Shown here piece by piece: positions 34,168 to 45,432 of a DNA stretch of 64,000 bases. Origin of the DNA: Streptomyces sp. ISL-1 (GTDB lineage Bacteria; Actinomycetota; Actinomycetes; Streptomycetales; Streptomycetaceae). Every line of letters starts with the position of its first letter. Position 1 is the stretch's first letter. The DNA is taken from positions 248,001-312,000 of the forward strand of contig NZ_JAGGOI010000007.1 of assembly GCF_018614585.1 (NCBI RefSeq), read 5' to 3'. The position numbers and the translations under genes are program-made. The notes below the pieces were generated by a model. That model was given only the letters and a program-made list of their open reading frames with translations. It had not been told where the DNA came from and did no database searches.

Positions 34168-35172
34168 TCAGCGCGGGTCGTGATGGCTGTGGCGCGCCAG
34201 CATGTCGTAGGGATACGGCAGCGGGCGCGCGCTCGCCGCGTCCAGCTTCGCGGTCTGGTCCGCCGTCAGCTCCCAGCCGACCGCGCCCAGATTGTCCGTC
34301 AGCTGCTCGGCCGTGCGCGGCCCGATGATGGGCGCGGTCACCGCCGGCCGCTGTGCCAGCCAGCGCAGCGCGACCTGCGACGGCGTACGGCCCGCCTCGT
34401 CGGCGACCTCGTGGAGCGCGTCCAGCACGCGCCACGTTTCCTCGGTGTCCCGCTCGCGCCAGCCCTCGTTCCCCGACTGCTCCTGGAATCGGGCCTCCCG
34501 GGAGTCGGCCGGCACGGACCCCATACCGCGCCGGTACTTGCCGGTCAGCCAGCCGCCCGACAGCGGGCTCCACGCGATGACGCCGATGCCCTCGGCCTCG
34601 CACAGCGGCGCCAACTCCCACTCCAGCTCCCGGCGCAGCAGGTTGTAGAGCGGCTGAAGACACACATAGGGCTCCCACCCACGGTGCCGGGCCGTATCCA
34701 GAGAGCGCTGCAACTGTGAGGCGGACACATTGCTGGCGCCCACATAGCGGACCTTGCCGGCCTTCACCAAGGTGTCGAGCGTGGCGAGGGTCTCCTCGAT
34801 CGGCGTCGTCGGATCCCACACATGCGTCTGGTAGAGGTCGATGTAGTCGGTGCCGAGCCGCCGCAGGCTCGCCTCCACCGCCGCCACGATGTGCTTGCGG
34901 CTCAGCCCGCCGTCGTTGGGGGCGTCGCCCATTCGCCCCCACACCTTGGTCGCGACGACCAGGTCGTCGCGCCTGCGCCCCTTGAGCCAGCGGCCCAGGA
35001 TCTCCTCCGAGCCGCCGCGCCCGTACATGTCGGCGGTGTCGATGAAGGTGCCGCCCGCCTCGGTGAAGGCGTCGAGGACGCGATGTCCGCCCGCGTCGTC
35101 GGCGAAGCTCATCGTGCCGAGACACAGTTCGCTGACGCGCAGACCTGTCCTGCCCAGATTCCGTTGCTTCAT
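34168..35172 (-). CDS. Aldo/keto reductase (YghZ/Gcy-like branch)
   Basis: A 334-residue NADPH-dependent oxidoreductase of the TIM-barrel aldo/keto reductase family. The tetrad is in place: Asp in [18 protein letters not shown] (with Tyr), Lys in LVVATKVW, and His in [14 protein letters not shown]. The C-terminal coenzyme motif [16 protein letters not shown] is also conserved. It is longer than typical plant-type members because of a loop at [21 protein letters not shown]. It stands alone, with treZ 43 bases away on the same strand after it, so they might be co-transcribed. The substrate is unknown. Confidence 0.9.
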   Translation of the reverse strand: MKQRNLGRTGLRVSELCLGTMSFADDAGGHRVLDAFTEAGGTFIDTADMYGRGGSEEILGRWLKGRRRDDLVVATKVWGRMGDAPNDGGLSRKHIVAAVEASLRRLGTDYIDLYQTHVWDPTTPIEETLATLDTLVKAGKVRYVGASNVSASQLQRSLDTARHRGWEPYVCLQPLYNLLRRELEWELAPLCEAEGIGVIAWSPLSGGWLTGKYRRGMGSVPADSREARFQEQSGNEGWRERDTEETWRVLDALHEVADEAGRTPSQVALRWLAQRPAVTAPIIGPRTAEQLTDNLGAVGWELTADQTAKLDAASARPLPYPYDMLARHSHHDPR

Positions 35173-35215
35173 AGCAGCGACAGTAGGAGCTCGAGTGTGC
35201 TCGAAGGCAAGGTTT

Positions 35216-36961
35216 TCAGTCGTCTGCCAGCACGACGCAGGACTCAGGTGGCAGGTGCAAAAGGCCGTCCGCGCCCGGCGCCTCGACCGGCTCCCAGGCG
35301 GCCAGCACCCGGCCGCGCCCGCCCAGCGGGATCGCGGCCGGATCCTTCGCGAGGTTGACCGCGACCCGCAGATCGCCGCGCCGGAAGGCCAGCCAGCGCG
35401 CCTGTTCGTCGTACGCCACTTTCACCGCGGCCAGATCGGGGTCGGCCAGATCGGGCTGCGTACGGCGCAGCGCGATCAGTTCGCGGTGCCAGGCCAGCAG
35501 CCGGGCGTGCGGCTCCCGCTCCCGTTCGGCCCGGTCCACACAGGAGTGCTCCCTGGTACCCGGATCCTGCGGGTCGGGGATCTGTTCGGCCGCCCAGCCG
35601 TGCGCCGCGAACTCCCGTCGCCTGCCGCTGCGTACGGCCTCGGCGAGCTCCGGATCGGGGTGGTCGGTGAAGAACTGCCAGGGCGTGCGGGCGCCCCACT
35701 CCTCGCCCATGAACAGCATCGGTGTGAAGGGTCCGGTCAGCACCAGCGCGGCCGCGCACGCCAGCAGCCCCGGGGAGAGGGCGGCCGAAAGCCGGTCGCC
35801 CAGCGCCCGGTTGCCGATCTGGTCATGGGTCTGCGCATAGCCGAGGAAGCGGTGTGCGGGGGTGCTCGTCACATCGACCGGACGGCCGTGCGTACGGCCG
35901 CGGAAGGCCGAATACGTGCCGTCGTGGAAGAAGACGCGGGTGAGGGTCTTGGCGAGGGCCGCGAGGGGAGCGGCGGCGAAGTCGGCGTAGTAGCCCTGGG
36001 ACTCGCCGGTCAGCACAGTGTGCAGGGCGTGGTGGAAGTCGTCGTTCCACTGCGCGTGCAGACCGAGGCCGCCCGCCGCCCGCGGCCGCGTCGTCCGCGG
36101 GTCGCACAGATCCGACTCGGCGATCAGGAACAGCGGCCGCCCCGTCTCGGCGGAGACCGCGTCGACGGCGGTCGACAGCTCCTCGAGGAAGGTCAGCGCC
36201 CGGGTGTCGGCGAGGGCGTGCACCGCGTCCAGACGCAGGCCGTCCAGACGGTGATCGAGCAGCCAGGCCAGCGCGCTGCCCAGCAGATACGCACGGACCT
36301 CGTCGGATCCCGGGGCGTCGAGGTTGACGGCCGAACCCCACGGTGTGTGGTGGGTGGCGGTGAAGTATGGGCCGAAGGCGGGCAGATAATTCCCGGACGG
36401 GCCGAGATGGTTGTGGACCACGTCCAAAACCACCCCGAGGCCGTGCCCGTGTGCCGTGTCGACAAAGCGCTTGAGCGCCTCGGGCCCCCCGTACGGCTCG
36501 TGCACGGCCCACAGCGACACGCCCTCGTAGCCCCAGCCGTGCACCCCCGGGAAGGGGCACACCGGCATCAGCTCGATATGCGTGATCCCCAACTCGGCAA
36601 GCTCGCCCAGCCGTTCGGCCGCCGCGTCCAGGGTGCCCTCGGGGGTGTATGTGCCGACGTGCAGCTCGTACAGCACCGCGCCGCCGAGCCCACGCCCCGG
36701 CCATGCGTGCCGCCACTCGTACGCACCGTGGTCGACCACCGCGCTCAGCCCGTCCGGTCCGTCCGGCTGGCGCCGCGAGCGCGGATCGGGCAGCACGGGC
36801 CCGCCGTCCAGCGCGAAGCCGTACCGTGCGCCGCCGCCCGCGTCGGCCTCCGCGTGCCACCAGCCCGCCCGCCCATCGGCACGCGCCATCGGGCGCTCCT
36901 CGCCCTCCAGCCACAGCGTTACCCGTTCCTCGGCCTGCGGCGCCCACACCTCGAACAGCAC
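35216..36961 (-). CDS. treZ: Malto-oligosyltrehalose trehalohydrolase
   Basis: A 581-residue GH13 enzyme that splits trehalose from maltooligosyl-trehalose made by TreY. An N-terminal E-set/CBM48 domain ([18 protein letters not shown]) comes first, the barrel starts near [16 protein letters not shown], the catalytic nucleophile Asp is in [10 protein letters not shown], the Glu in LIAESDLCD, and the third acid is in [12 protein letters not shown] choose GTG 36961 (MLFEVWAPQ) with GAGGGG upstream; the longer start at 37003 overlaps the promoter of the beta-glucosidase. In many Streptomyces treX, treY and treZ are adjacent; here treZ is 3.4 kb away from treY, with three genes between. Confidence 0.95.
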   Translation of the reverse strand: MLFEVWAPQAEERVTLWLEGEERPMARADGRAGWWHAEADAGGGARYGFALDGGPVLPDPRSRRQPDGPDGLSAVVDHGAYEWRHAWPGRGLGGAVLYELHVGTYTPEGTLDAAAERLGELAELGITHIELMPVCPFPGVHGWGYEGVSLWAVHEPYGGPEALKRFVDTAHGHGLGVVLDVVHNHLGPSGNYLPAFGPYFTATHHTPWGSAVNLDAPGSDEVRAYLLGSALAWLLDHRLDGLRLDAVHALADTRALTFLEELSTAVDAVSAETGRPLFLIAESDLCDPRTTRPRAAGGLGLHAQWNDDFHHALHTVLTGESQGYYADFAAAPLAALAKTLTRVFFHDGTYSAFRGRTHGRPVDVTSTPAHRFLGYAQTHDQIGNRALGDRLSAALSPGLLACAAALVLTGPFTPMLFMGEEWGARTPWQFFTDHPDPELAEAVRSGRRREFAAHGWAAEQIPDPQDPGTREHSCVDRAEREREPHARLLAWHRELIALRRTQPDLADPDLAAVKVAYDEQARWLAFRRGDLRVAVNLAKDPAAIPLGGRGRVLAAWEPVEAPGADGLLHLPPESCVVLADD

Positions 36962-37051
36962 TGGGGGTCCCCTCGTCGACTCTGCCGGCCTCCATCCTGG
37001 CAAGATCGGGGTCTAGAGTCAGTGACGTTGAGGCTATTAAGGTCACCAACC

Positions 37052-38413
37052 ATGTCGATGCCGCCGCTGCCCGCGTTCCCGCCCGGCTTCCTCTGGGGCG
37101 CGTCCGCCTCCGCCTTCCAGACCGAGGGGGGCGCCGACACCGACGGCAAGGGCCCCTCCGGTTGGGACGCCTTCGCCGCCCGCGGCCGGATCAAGGACGG
37201 CGCCGACGCCTCACGCGGCACCGGCTTCCACGCCCGCTACCGCGAGGACGTCGCCCTGCTCGCCGGGCTCGGCGCGGACGCCTTCCGCTTCTCGGTCAGC
37301 TGGCCGCGCGTCGTCCCCGCCGGCAGCGGCCGGGTCAACGCCGCCGGGCTCGGCTTCTACGACCGGCTCGTCGACGCGCTGTGCGCCCACGGCATCACGC
37401 CCGCGCCCACCCTCTACCACTGGGACACTCCGCTACCGCTGGAGGAGGCGGGCGGCTGGCTCAATCGCGACACGGCGGCCCGGTTCGCCGAGTACGCGTC
37501 CGTTGTCGCCGAACGGCTCGCCGACCGCGTACCAATGTGGATCACCATCAACGAGCCGGCCGAGGTCACCCTGCTCGGCTACGCCCTCGGCGAGCACGCG
37601 CCCGGCAAACAGCTCCTCTTCGACGCGCTGCCCGCCGCCCACCACCAGCTGCTCGCCCATGGCCTCGCCGTCCAGGCACTGCGCGCGGCGGGCGCGGCGA
37701 ACATCGGCATCGCCGTCTCCCACTCACCGGTGCGGACCGCGGGGACGAGCGAGGAGGACCGGTTCGCCGCGGAGTTGTACGACACGATCACCAACTGGAT
37801 GTTCGCCGACCCGATCCTGACCGGCCGCTACCCGGACGAGAACTTCGCCGCCCTGATGCCCGGACCGGTCGCCGACGATCTCGCCGTGATCTCCGCACCG
37901 CTGGACTGGTACGGAGTGAACTACTACCACCCAATGCTCGTCGGCGCGCCGTCGAGCGACGCCCTCGGGGACTTCGCGGGCGTCGGCATGCCCGCCGAAC
38001 TCCCCTTCGGGCTGCGGGACATCGAGAGCGAAGAGCGCACCGACTTCGGCTGGCCGGTCGTCCCCGACGGGCTGCGCGAGCTGCTCGTGCGGCTGAATGA
38101 CCGGTTCGGCGACGGCCTGCCGCCGCTGTACATCACCGAGAACGGCTGCTCGTACGACGGTCTCGACGACCCTCGTCGTATCGCCTTCCTCGACGCCCAT
38201 CTGCGCTCGCTGCACGCGGCGATCGACGCGGGAGTCGACGTACGTGGCTACTTCACCTGGTCGCTCACCGACAACATCGAGTGGGTTGAGGGCGCGTCCC
38301 AGCGCTTCGGCCTCGTCCACGTCGACTACGAGACGCTGGAGCGCACGCCGAAGGCGTCGTACGCCTGGTACCGGGACGCCATCGCCGCCCAGCGATCAGC
38401 GCCTCAGAGGTGA
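37052..38413 (+). CDS. GH1 family beta-glucosidase
   Basis: A 453-residue intracellular glycoside hydrolase. GH1 hallmarks: the N-terminal FLWGASASAFQTEGG, the acid/base Glu in ITINEPAEVTLLGY, and the nucleophile Glu in LYITENGCSYDG. The aglycone-site tryptophan region DNIEWVEGASQRFGLV is conserved. No signal peptide, so it handles imported disaccharides such as cellobiose. ATG 37052 is preceded by AAGG; ATG 37058 is also possible. It is divergent from treZ, with 90 bases between the two starts. The inserted position inside the trehalose block suggests common carbohydrate use, but it may be chance. Confidence 0.94.
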   Translation: MSMPPLPAFPPGFLWGASASAFQTEGGADTDGKGPSGWDAFAARGRIKDGADASRGTGFHARYREDVALLAGLGADAFRFSVSWPRVVPAGSGRVNAAGLGFYDRLVDALCAHGITPAPTLYHWDTPLPLEEAGGWLNRDTAARFAEYASVVAERLADRVPMWITINEPAEVTLLGYALGEHAPGKQLLFDALPAAHHQLLAHGLAVQALRAAGAANIGIAVSHSPVRTAGTSEEDRFAAELYDTITNWMFADPILTGRYPDENFAALMPGPVADDLAVISAPLDWYGVNYYHPMLVGAPSSDALGDFAGVGMPAELPFGLRDIESEERTDFGWPVVPDGLRELLVRLNDRFGDGLPPLYITENGCSYDGLDDPRRIAFLDAHLRSLHAAIDAGVDVRGYFTWSLTDNIEWVEGASQRFGLVHVDYETLERTPKASYAWYRDAIAAQRSAPQR

Positions 38414-38426
38414 ACTCACGCCATCG

Positions 38427-38463
38427 GCTCGGGGGTGTCCGGAGGTTACGGACACCCCCGAGC
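38427..38463. terminator. Bidirectional terminator between beta-glucosidase and GNAT genes
   Basis: A perfect 14-bp stem, 38427-38440 with 38450-38463 (GCTCGGGGGTGTCC and its complement), with a nine-base loop, between convergent genes. Confidence 0.85.
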
Positions 38464-38467
38464 TCGC

Positions 38468-39364
38468 TCAATGCCGCGAACCGGGAAGGAAGTGGATCCG
38501 CTCCTGGATGACGGGATGCCCGGCCCTGGCGAAGTTCGCGGCCATCGGGAAGTTGCCCTGATCGGTGGCGCCCGCGATGAACTCCGCGCCCCGCTGGGCC
38601 AGGAGGTGCGTGCACTCCGTGAGCAGGTCGTACGCATAGCCGTTGCCGCGCTGCTCCGGCACGACGCCGATGAAGCCGACGCACGGGCCTGACGGATTGT
38701 GCGCAGGGACGTGGATGCCGGTCAGCTCGCCCTCCGGCGTGTACGCCAGCTGCCACCACTCGCGCGGCGACGGGCACCAGTGGAAGAAGTCCAGCTCCTC
38801 CTGCGCGGCCCGGTCCAGTCCGCCCTCGTCGATGGCGCGCAGCGCGTGTGTGTCGAGCGTGACGGAGTGGACGCGGCGCAGCACGTCGAGGATCACGGCG
38901 TCGTCGGGCTCGGGCCGGAACTCCAGCCGCCCGGGCCGCTCGGGCAGCCCGCACTCCGGCGTCCAGCGGTACTGGTACCGCTCCACCAGGACGTTCATTC
39001 CGGCCGCCGTCGCGGCCCGGATCCTGGCCTCTCCGGCTTCCAGGGTGGCCGGGTCGTCGCGCCAGCCGGCGGGCAGGATCAGTTCGTACTCGACCTGGAA
39101 CGGGGAGGTGCGCAGCAGCTCGGCGCCCGCCTCCTCCTCGCCTTCGGCGACGTCGAACCAGTTGACGTTGACGGGGGATTCGTCCTCGGGGCCGCCCCAC
39201 CAGGCGGCCCGCGCGACGGTCTTGCCGTCGCGCAGCGCGACCCGCTTCCAGTCGGGGCGATGCGTGGCACGGGCCAGCGCGCGGCCCACGCCGAGCGGGT
39301 CGGGCAGGGTGTCGAAAAGATGTGCGTCGCTCTCGGTGAGCGCGCGGATGACCAGTTCGGTCAT
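38468..39364 (-). CDS. GNAT family N-acetyltransferase
   Basis: A 298-residue protein with an acetyl-CoA motif near the C-terminus: CVGFIGVVPEQRGNGYAYDLL, which fits Q/RxxGxG/A. The N-terminal 150 residues look like a second, degenerate GNAT domain (LVIRALTESDAHLFDTLPD onward), so it is a tandem type. Substrate is unknown; family members acetylate amines on small molecules or proteins. ATG 39364 has GGAGG nine bases upstream. A very small open frame with an even stronger ribosome site lies 43 bases upstream (39408-39464). No partner gene is adjacent. Confidence 0.82.
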   Translation of the reverse strand: MTELVIRALTESDAHLFDTLPDPLGVGRALARATHRPDWKRVALRDGKTVARAAWWGGPEDESPVNVNWFDVAEGEEEAGAELLRTSPFQVEYELILPAGWRDDPATLEAGEARIRAATAAGMNVLVERYQYRWTPECGLPERPGRLEFRPEPDDAVILDVLRRVHSVTLDTHALRAIDEGGLDRAAQEELDFFHWCPSPREWWQLAYTPEGELTGIHVPAHNPSGPCVGFIGVVPEQRGNGYAYDLLTECTHLLAQRGAEFIAGATDQGNFPMAANFARAGHPVIQERIHFLPGSRH

Positions 39365-39407
39365 GGGAGAAGCCTCCGGGAAGAAGGAGTGCGGCAATCG
39401 CTCCCGG

Positions 39408-39464
39408 TCAGACAGTGAACGCGCGGAGGACCGGGCGGGAGCGCGGGAGTCGTGTGGTCTGCAC
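39408..39464 (-). CDS. Candidate 18-residue upstream ORF (leader peptide) of the GNAT gene
   Basis: GTG 39464 to TGA, reading MQTTRLPRSRPVLRAFTV. It has GAAGGAGGCG at the right distance upstream (39480-39471), stronger than most sites here. The product is basic and has no known family. It sits in the 5' leader of the GNAT gene, where such ORFs often act by translation of the leader. The remaining intergenic stretch 39481-39671 shows nothing else. Confidence 0.35.
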   Translation of the reverse strand: MQTTRLPRSRPVLRAFTV

Positions 39465-39671
39465 TGCTCTCGCCTCCTTCCGTCGGTGTGGCGTCGCGAT
39501 CACGCTAGAGGGCTGGGTGGGGAGCCGTCCAGCGCTTTTCCCGGCTGCGACCGGACAGTGCCGGCCGCTCGACGGAATTAAAGCTTCCGCGCAGGTCAGC
39601 AATGTCCCGACACTGTTCGGGAAGGCCGCTTCATCTGGACACCCCGCGTCTTCGGCCCGACAATCTCGTAT

Positions 39672-40220
39672 GTGACGTCCTCCTACGAGTTCCACACGTA
39701 TCCCGCTCGGCTCTCGGATGCCGAGCGCGACCGTGTCCTCGGTGTGCTCAGAGAGGGCGCGGCCCAGGGCAAGTTGTCGCACGACACCTTCATGCGGCGC
39801 ATGGAACTCGCCCTGGTCGCCCGCCGGCCCGACGAACTCCGGGCGCTCACCGCCGACCTCGGCACCGAGCCCCGCTGGTCGCGGCGGCTCTACGCCGCGG
39901 TGGGCCGGGTGTCCGCGTTCTCCGTACGGATGCGCAGGGCGTGGCAGGCCGAGAAGCTACCGCCGCTGCTGCTGCCCGAACCCGGCCCGTACCCTCTGCG
40001 GATAGGCCGTGACCCGGCCAACGGACTGCGGCTGAGCCATGACACGGTCTCGCGACTGCACGCCGAACTGAGCAGGCAGGGCAGCCTGTGGATCCTGCGC
40101 GACCTCGGCTCGACCAACGGCACGACTGTGAACGGGCGTCGGGTCACCGGCTCGGTCGTCGTGCACGACGGGGACATGGTGGGCTTCGGCCGGATGAGTT
40201 TCCGCCTCACCGCGCGCTGA
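39672..40220 (+). CDS. DUF1707-FHA domain protein
   Basis: A 182-residue protein with two domains. Residues 12-60 are a DUF1707 (SHOCT-like) helix pair (LSDAERDRVLGVLREGAAQGKLSHDTFMRRME). Residues 105-180 are a fork-head-associated domain that binds phosphothreonine: the motif set LRIGRDPANGLRLSHDTVSRLHAEL, then DLGSTNGTTVNGRRV is complete, with Arg, Ser and Asn binding residues. It must act as a cytoplasmic adaptor for a Ser/Thr kinase signal. Start is GTG 39672. No kinase gene is close. It is convergent with treY, separated by 107 bases with no clear hairpin. The fusion of DUF1707 with FHA is common in Streptomyces. Confidence 0.88.
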   Translation: MTSSYEFHTYPARLSDAERDRVLGVLREGAAQGKLSHDTFMRRMELALVARRPDELRALTADLGTEPRWSRRLYAAVGRVSAFSVRMRRAWQAEKLPPLLLPEPGPYPLRIGRDPANGLRLSHDTVSRLHAELSRQGSLWILRDLGSTNGTTVNGRRVTGSVVVHDGDMVGFGRMSFRLTAR

Positions 40221-40327
40221 CCTCCCCGAAGGCCGCGCGGAGCACCACAAGCGAGACCTCGGACGGTCTTCACGGAGATCCGCTGCGCGGGCCACACGTG
40301 GGTGCCGGTCTTACCGAGACGCGCCCC

Positions 40328-42688
40328 TCACTCGCTGCCCGCCGACCCCTCTCGTGCGGTCGTGCGGCTCAGCAGCGCCACCGGGCGGTCCGCGAACAGA
40401 TCGGCCACCGGCACCGGCCCGCCCCCGAACTCCCGTTCCGGGGCGAGGAGATCCGTCCACCGGCCCTCCGGCAGCGTGAGCTCCGTACCCGCCCAGCCAC
40501 CCGCCTCCGTCAGTCGCAGCGACAGCCGGGTGACGGCCGTGACCACCTCGTCCGTGCGGCAGAACCCCACGCAGTGGCCGGCCGCGGGGCCGCTCGTGGT
40601 CAGCGGTGTGTACGTCCCCGACTCGCCGAAGACCTCCGGACGGTCACGGCGCACCCGCAGCGCCGCCCGCGTGACCGCCGTCTTCTCGTCCGACGGGCCG
40701 TGGTGGTGGAACGGCCCCCGGTTGTCCGGGTCCACCAGGGCCAAGTACTGGCGCTCCGTGCCCTGGTACAGGTCCGGCACGCCCGGCATCGTCAGCTGCA
40801 CCAGCGTCGCGCCCAGGGCGTTGGCGCGTACATACGGATCAAGCTCGCGGTCGAAGAGCGCCACCGAGTACAGCGGCGCACCCGCCGGCCCCGCGTCCAC
40901 GAAGGCCCTGACCGCCTGCTCGTACACCGGGTCCGGCTCTGTCCAGCTGGTGTGCAGCCCCGCCTCCCGTGCCGCCTTCAGCAGCGCCGTCTCCAGCCTT
41001 TCGTGGTACGGCATGCCGAACCCGACAGCGGTCTGCCAGGCCACCCACGCCAGGTGCGGGTCGGGCGCGCGGCCGCCCTCCAGACGCCCCGCCTCCTGCG
41101 TGATGCGGCGCAGGAAGTCGGCCCAGCGGTCGGGGCACTCGGACAGCACCGCGATCCTGGCCCGTACGTCCGCGCTGCGCTTGGTGTCGTGCGTGCTCAG
41201 CACGGTGCCGGTGGCAGGCCAGTCGCGCGCGAGCCGCGCGCAGTACGCATGGAAGCCCTCCGGATCCACGGCCGGCCGACCCGGGTCCCCGCCCACCTCG
41301 TTCGCCGAGATCAGCGGCGCGTAGCGGTAGAACGCCGTGTCCTCAACGGACTTGGCGCGCAGCGCGGACGACGTCTGGGCGAAGCGCGTCCGGAACGCGG
41401 CATGGTCAGGTCCCTCGCCTAGCCGCCCGAGCGCCAGGTCGCGCACGATGTCGACGGCCGAGGCCTCCTCGGCCACCGCGAAAGCCCCCTTCGCCGCGGC
41501 CGCCGCTTCCACCGGCAGCGCCTCCTCGCCGCCGACGCGGTACGGGCGGTAGACCGGCACCCGCACCAGCAGCTCCCGGACCGCCGCCCGCAGCGCCCAT
41601 GGGGCATGGTCGCGCAGCGCCGGGTCCGCCGCGCAGATCCGGTCCGCGAGGTGGGTCAGCGTCGCGGTCTCGGCGGCCAGTTCATTTGTGACCACCTTGT
41701 AGGCGGCGCGGCGCGCCGTCGCCTCCCAGTAGCCGCCACGGTCACCCTCCAGGCCGGTGAACTCCCGGTACTGCACCGCGAGTTCGGCCGCGCCGGCCGG
41801 ATCGGTGAAAAGCCCGTCGATGTGCCGCAGCGCGTCGTACCCCGTCGTACCCGCCACCGGCCAGCCGGCCGGCAGCCGTTCGTCCCCGGTGAGGATCTTC
41901 TCGACAACCGTCCAGCACGCCCCACCCGTCGCCTCGTGGAGCCGCCGCAGATACGCCTCGGGGTCGGCGAGCCCGTCCGGGTGGTCGATGCGCAGGCCGT
42001 CCACGATGCCGTCCCGCACCAGTTCGATGATCTTGCCGTGGGTGGCGTCGAAGACCTCCGGGTCCTCCACCCGTACCCCGATCAGCTCCGAAATGGTGAA
42101 GAACCGCCGGTAGTTGAGCTCGGTGCGGGCAAGCCGCCACCAGCCCAGCCGGTACCACTGCGCGTCCAGCAGTTCGGGCAGCGGCAGCTTCGCGGTGGAC
42201 TCACGAAGCGGGAAGCTCTGCTCGCCGTAATGCAGTACGTCCCCCTCGACCCGCATCGCGCCCAGCTCGTCCCCGATCCGGCCCGCGAGCACCGGCAGAA
42301 GTACCTTCCCGCCGCCCGCCTCCCAGTCGATGTCGAACCAGCGGGCGTACGGCGACAGGGGGCCCTCGCGCAGCACCTCCCACAGGGCCCGGTTGTGGCG
42401 TGGCATCGCCGCCATATGGTTCGGGACGATGTCCAGGACGAGTCCGAGGCCGTGCTCGCGCGCCGTACGGGACAGGTCCCGCAGGCCCGTCTCGCCGCCG
42501 AGTTCCTCTCGCACCCGCGCCGGGTCGACGACGTCGTAGCCGTGAGTCGAACCGGGGACCGCCTCGAGCACTGGCGACAGATGCAGATGCGAGACACCGA
42601 GCCCGGCGAGGTACGGCACGGCTTCCGCGGCGGCCGAGAACGGGAAGTCCGGCTGGATCTGCAGCCGGTATGTGGCGGTGGGCGTCAT
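40328..42688 (-). CDS. treY: Malto-oligosyltrehalose synthase
   Basis: A 786-residue GH13 enzyme that turns the reducing-end alpha-1,4 bond of a maltodextrin to alpha,alpha-1,1, giving maltooligosyl-trehalose. The N-terminus is the usual TPTATYRLQIQPDFPFS; the nucleophile Asp is in GLRIDHPDGLADP; the Glu in WTVVEKILTGDERLP; the last acid region is LSTHDTKRSADVRAR. I use ATG 42688; the 841-residue reading extends into a noncoding region. It is downstream of treX by 325 bases, so it has room for its own promoter; two adjacent palindromes lie about 50 bases upstream of the start. Confidence 0.95.
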   Translation of the reverse strand: MTPTATYRLQIQPDFPFSAAAEAVPYLAGLGVSHLHLSPVLEAVPGSTHGYDVVDPARVREELGGETGLRDLSRTAREHGLGLVLDIVPNHMAAMPRHNRALWEVLREGPLSPYARWFDIDWEAGGGKVLLPVLAGRIGDELGAMRVEGDVLHYGEQSFPLRESTAKLPLPELLDAQWYRLGWWRLARTELNYRRFFTISELIGVRVEDPEVFDATHGKIIELVRDGIVDGLRIDHPDGLADPEAYLRRLHEATGGACWTVVEKILTGDERLPAGWPVAGTTGYDALRHIDGLFTDPAGAAELAVQYREFTGLEGDRGGYWEATARRAAYKVVTNELAAETATLTHLADRICAADPALRDHAPWALRAAVRELLVRVPVYRPYRVGGEEALPVEAAAAAKGAFAVAEEASAVDIVRDLALGRLGEGPDHAAFRTRFAQTSSALRAKSVEDTAFYRYAPLISANEVGGDPGRPAVDPEGFHAYCARLARDWPATGTVLSTHDTKRSADVRARIAVLSECPDRWADFLRRITQEAGRLEGGRAPDPHLAWVAWQTAVGFGMPYHERLETALLKAAREAGLHTSWTEPDPVYEQAVRAFVDAGPAGAPLYSVALFDRELDPYVRANALGATLVQLTMPGVPDLYQGTERQYLALVDPDNRGPFHHHGPSDEKTAVTRAALRVRRDRPEVFGESGTYTPLTTSGPAAGHCVGFCRTDEVVTAVTRLSLRLTEAGGWAGTELTLPEGRWTDLLAPEREFGGGPVPVADLFADRPVALLSRTTAREGSAGSE

Positions 42689-43013
42689 GCGAACGTACGT
42701 ACCCACCTTGAGCCCTTCTGTGTCATCGGCCCGTGCACCGATATCGGCCGATCGGGCTACATGCGCCCGATGCCCCGCCCGGTCCACACCTACCGCGGGG
42801 TCCCGGCTCCCACCGGCCCGGTGCTTCCCGCCGTCTTCTTCCCGGCCGGTCAACTTCCCGGGCCGGTCTGCTGCCCGCCGCGGTGTGCCGGTTCGGCAGC
42901 CGGCTCCGCGCCGACCACCCGACCGGCCCTATCCATGGCCTTCCCGACGGGCATCGTGGCGGTCTCCGGCGGCACTCGACGTCCAGTTCAGCCGGCCCGT
43001 GCCGCGCCGGCGG
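42689..43013. other. Gap between treX and treY; contains a double palindrome
   Basis: No gene is supported. The only structured element is CCGATATCGG at 42738-42747 directly followed by CCGATCGG at 42748-42755, both perfectly palindromic. The pair is about 50-67 bases upstream of the treY start, where an operator would be placed. Nothing similar is obvious upstream of treX or treZ. Confidence 0.5.
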
Positions 43014-45134
<2,121 letters not shown>

Positions 45135-45432
45135 AGATATGACTCTTCCACTTCTGCTCCGGGTGCTGGGGGGCACTTGGCCCAGATCCTCCCCGAAAGT
45201 ATCCCCGGTGAAGGGCCCAGACGATGGTGGACGACGCGGTCAACATCGGGTTCCTTATGTCGCCCCTGTACGCAACCGCTATGAATCCGCTCACTACGGC
45301 AGATCCCGCCTGGCAGAACGCCCGGATCTGACAAGGGAGTTGGGAAAGTACACTGCCGATCCGGCTGCACCGTGTCCCGCAGGCGGAGTAGTCTTCCTTG
45401 ATCGTTGAAGGGGTTGGGAAGGCGGTGCGCGG

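Noticed and set aside
34850..37051. Plus-strand extension of the beta-glucosidase frame over treZ
   Set aside because: The GH1 domain starts at 37052; the upstream part is antisense of treZ and has no homology.
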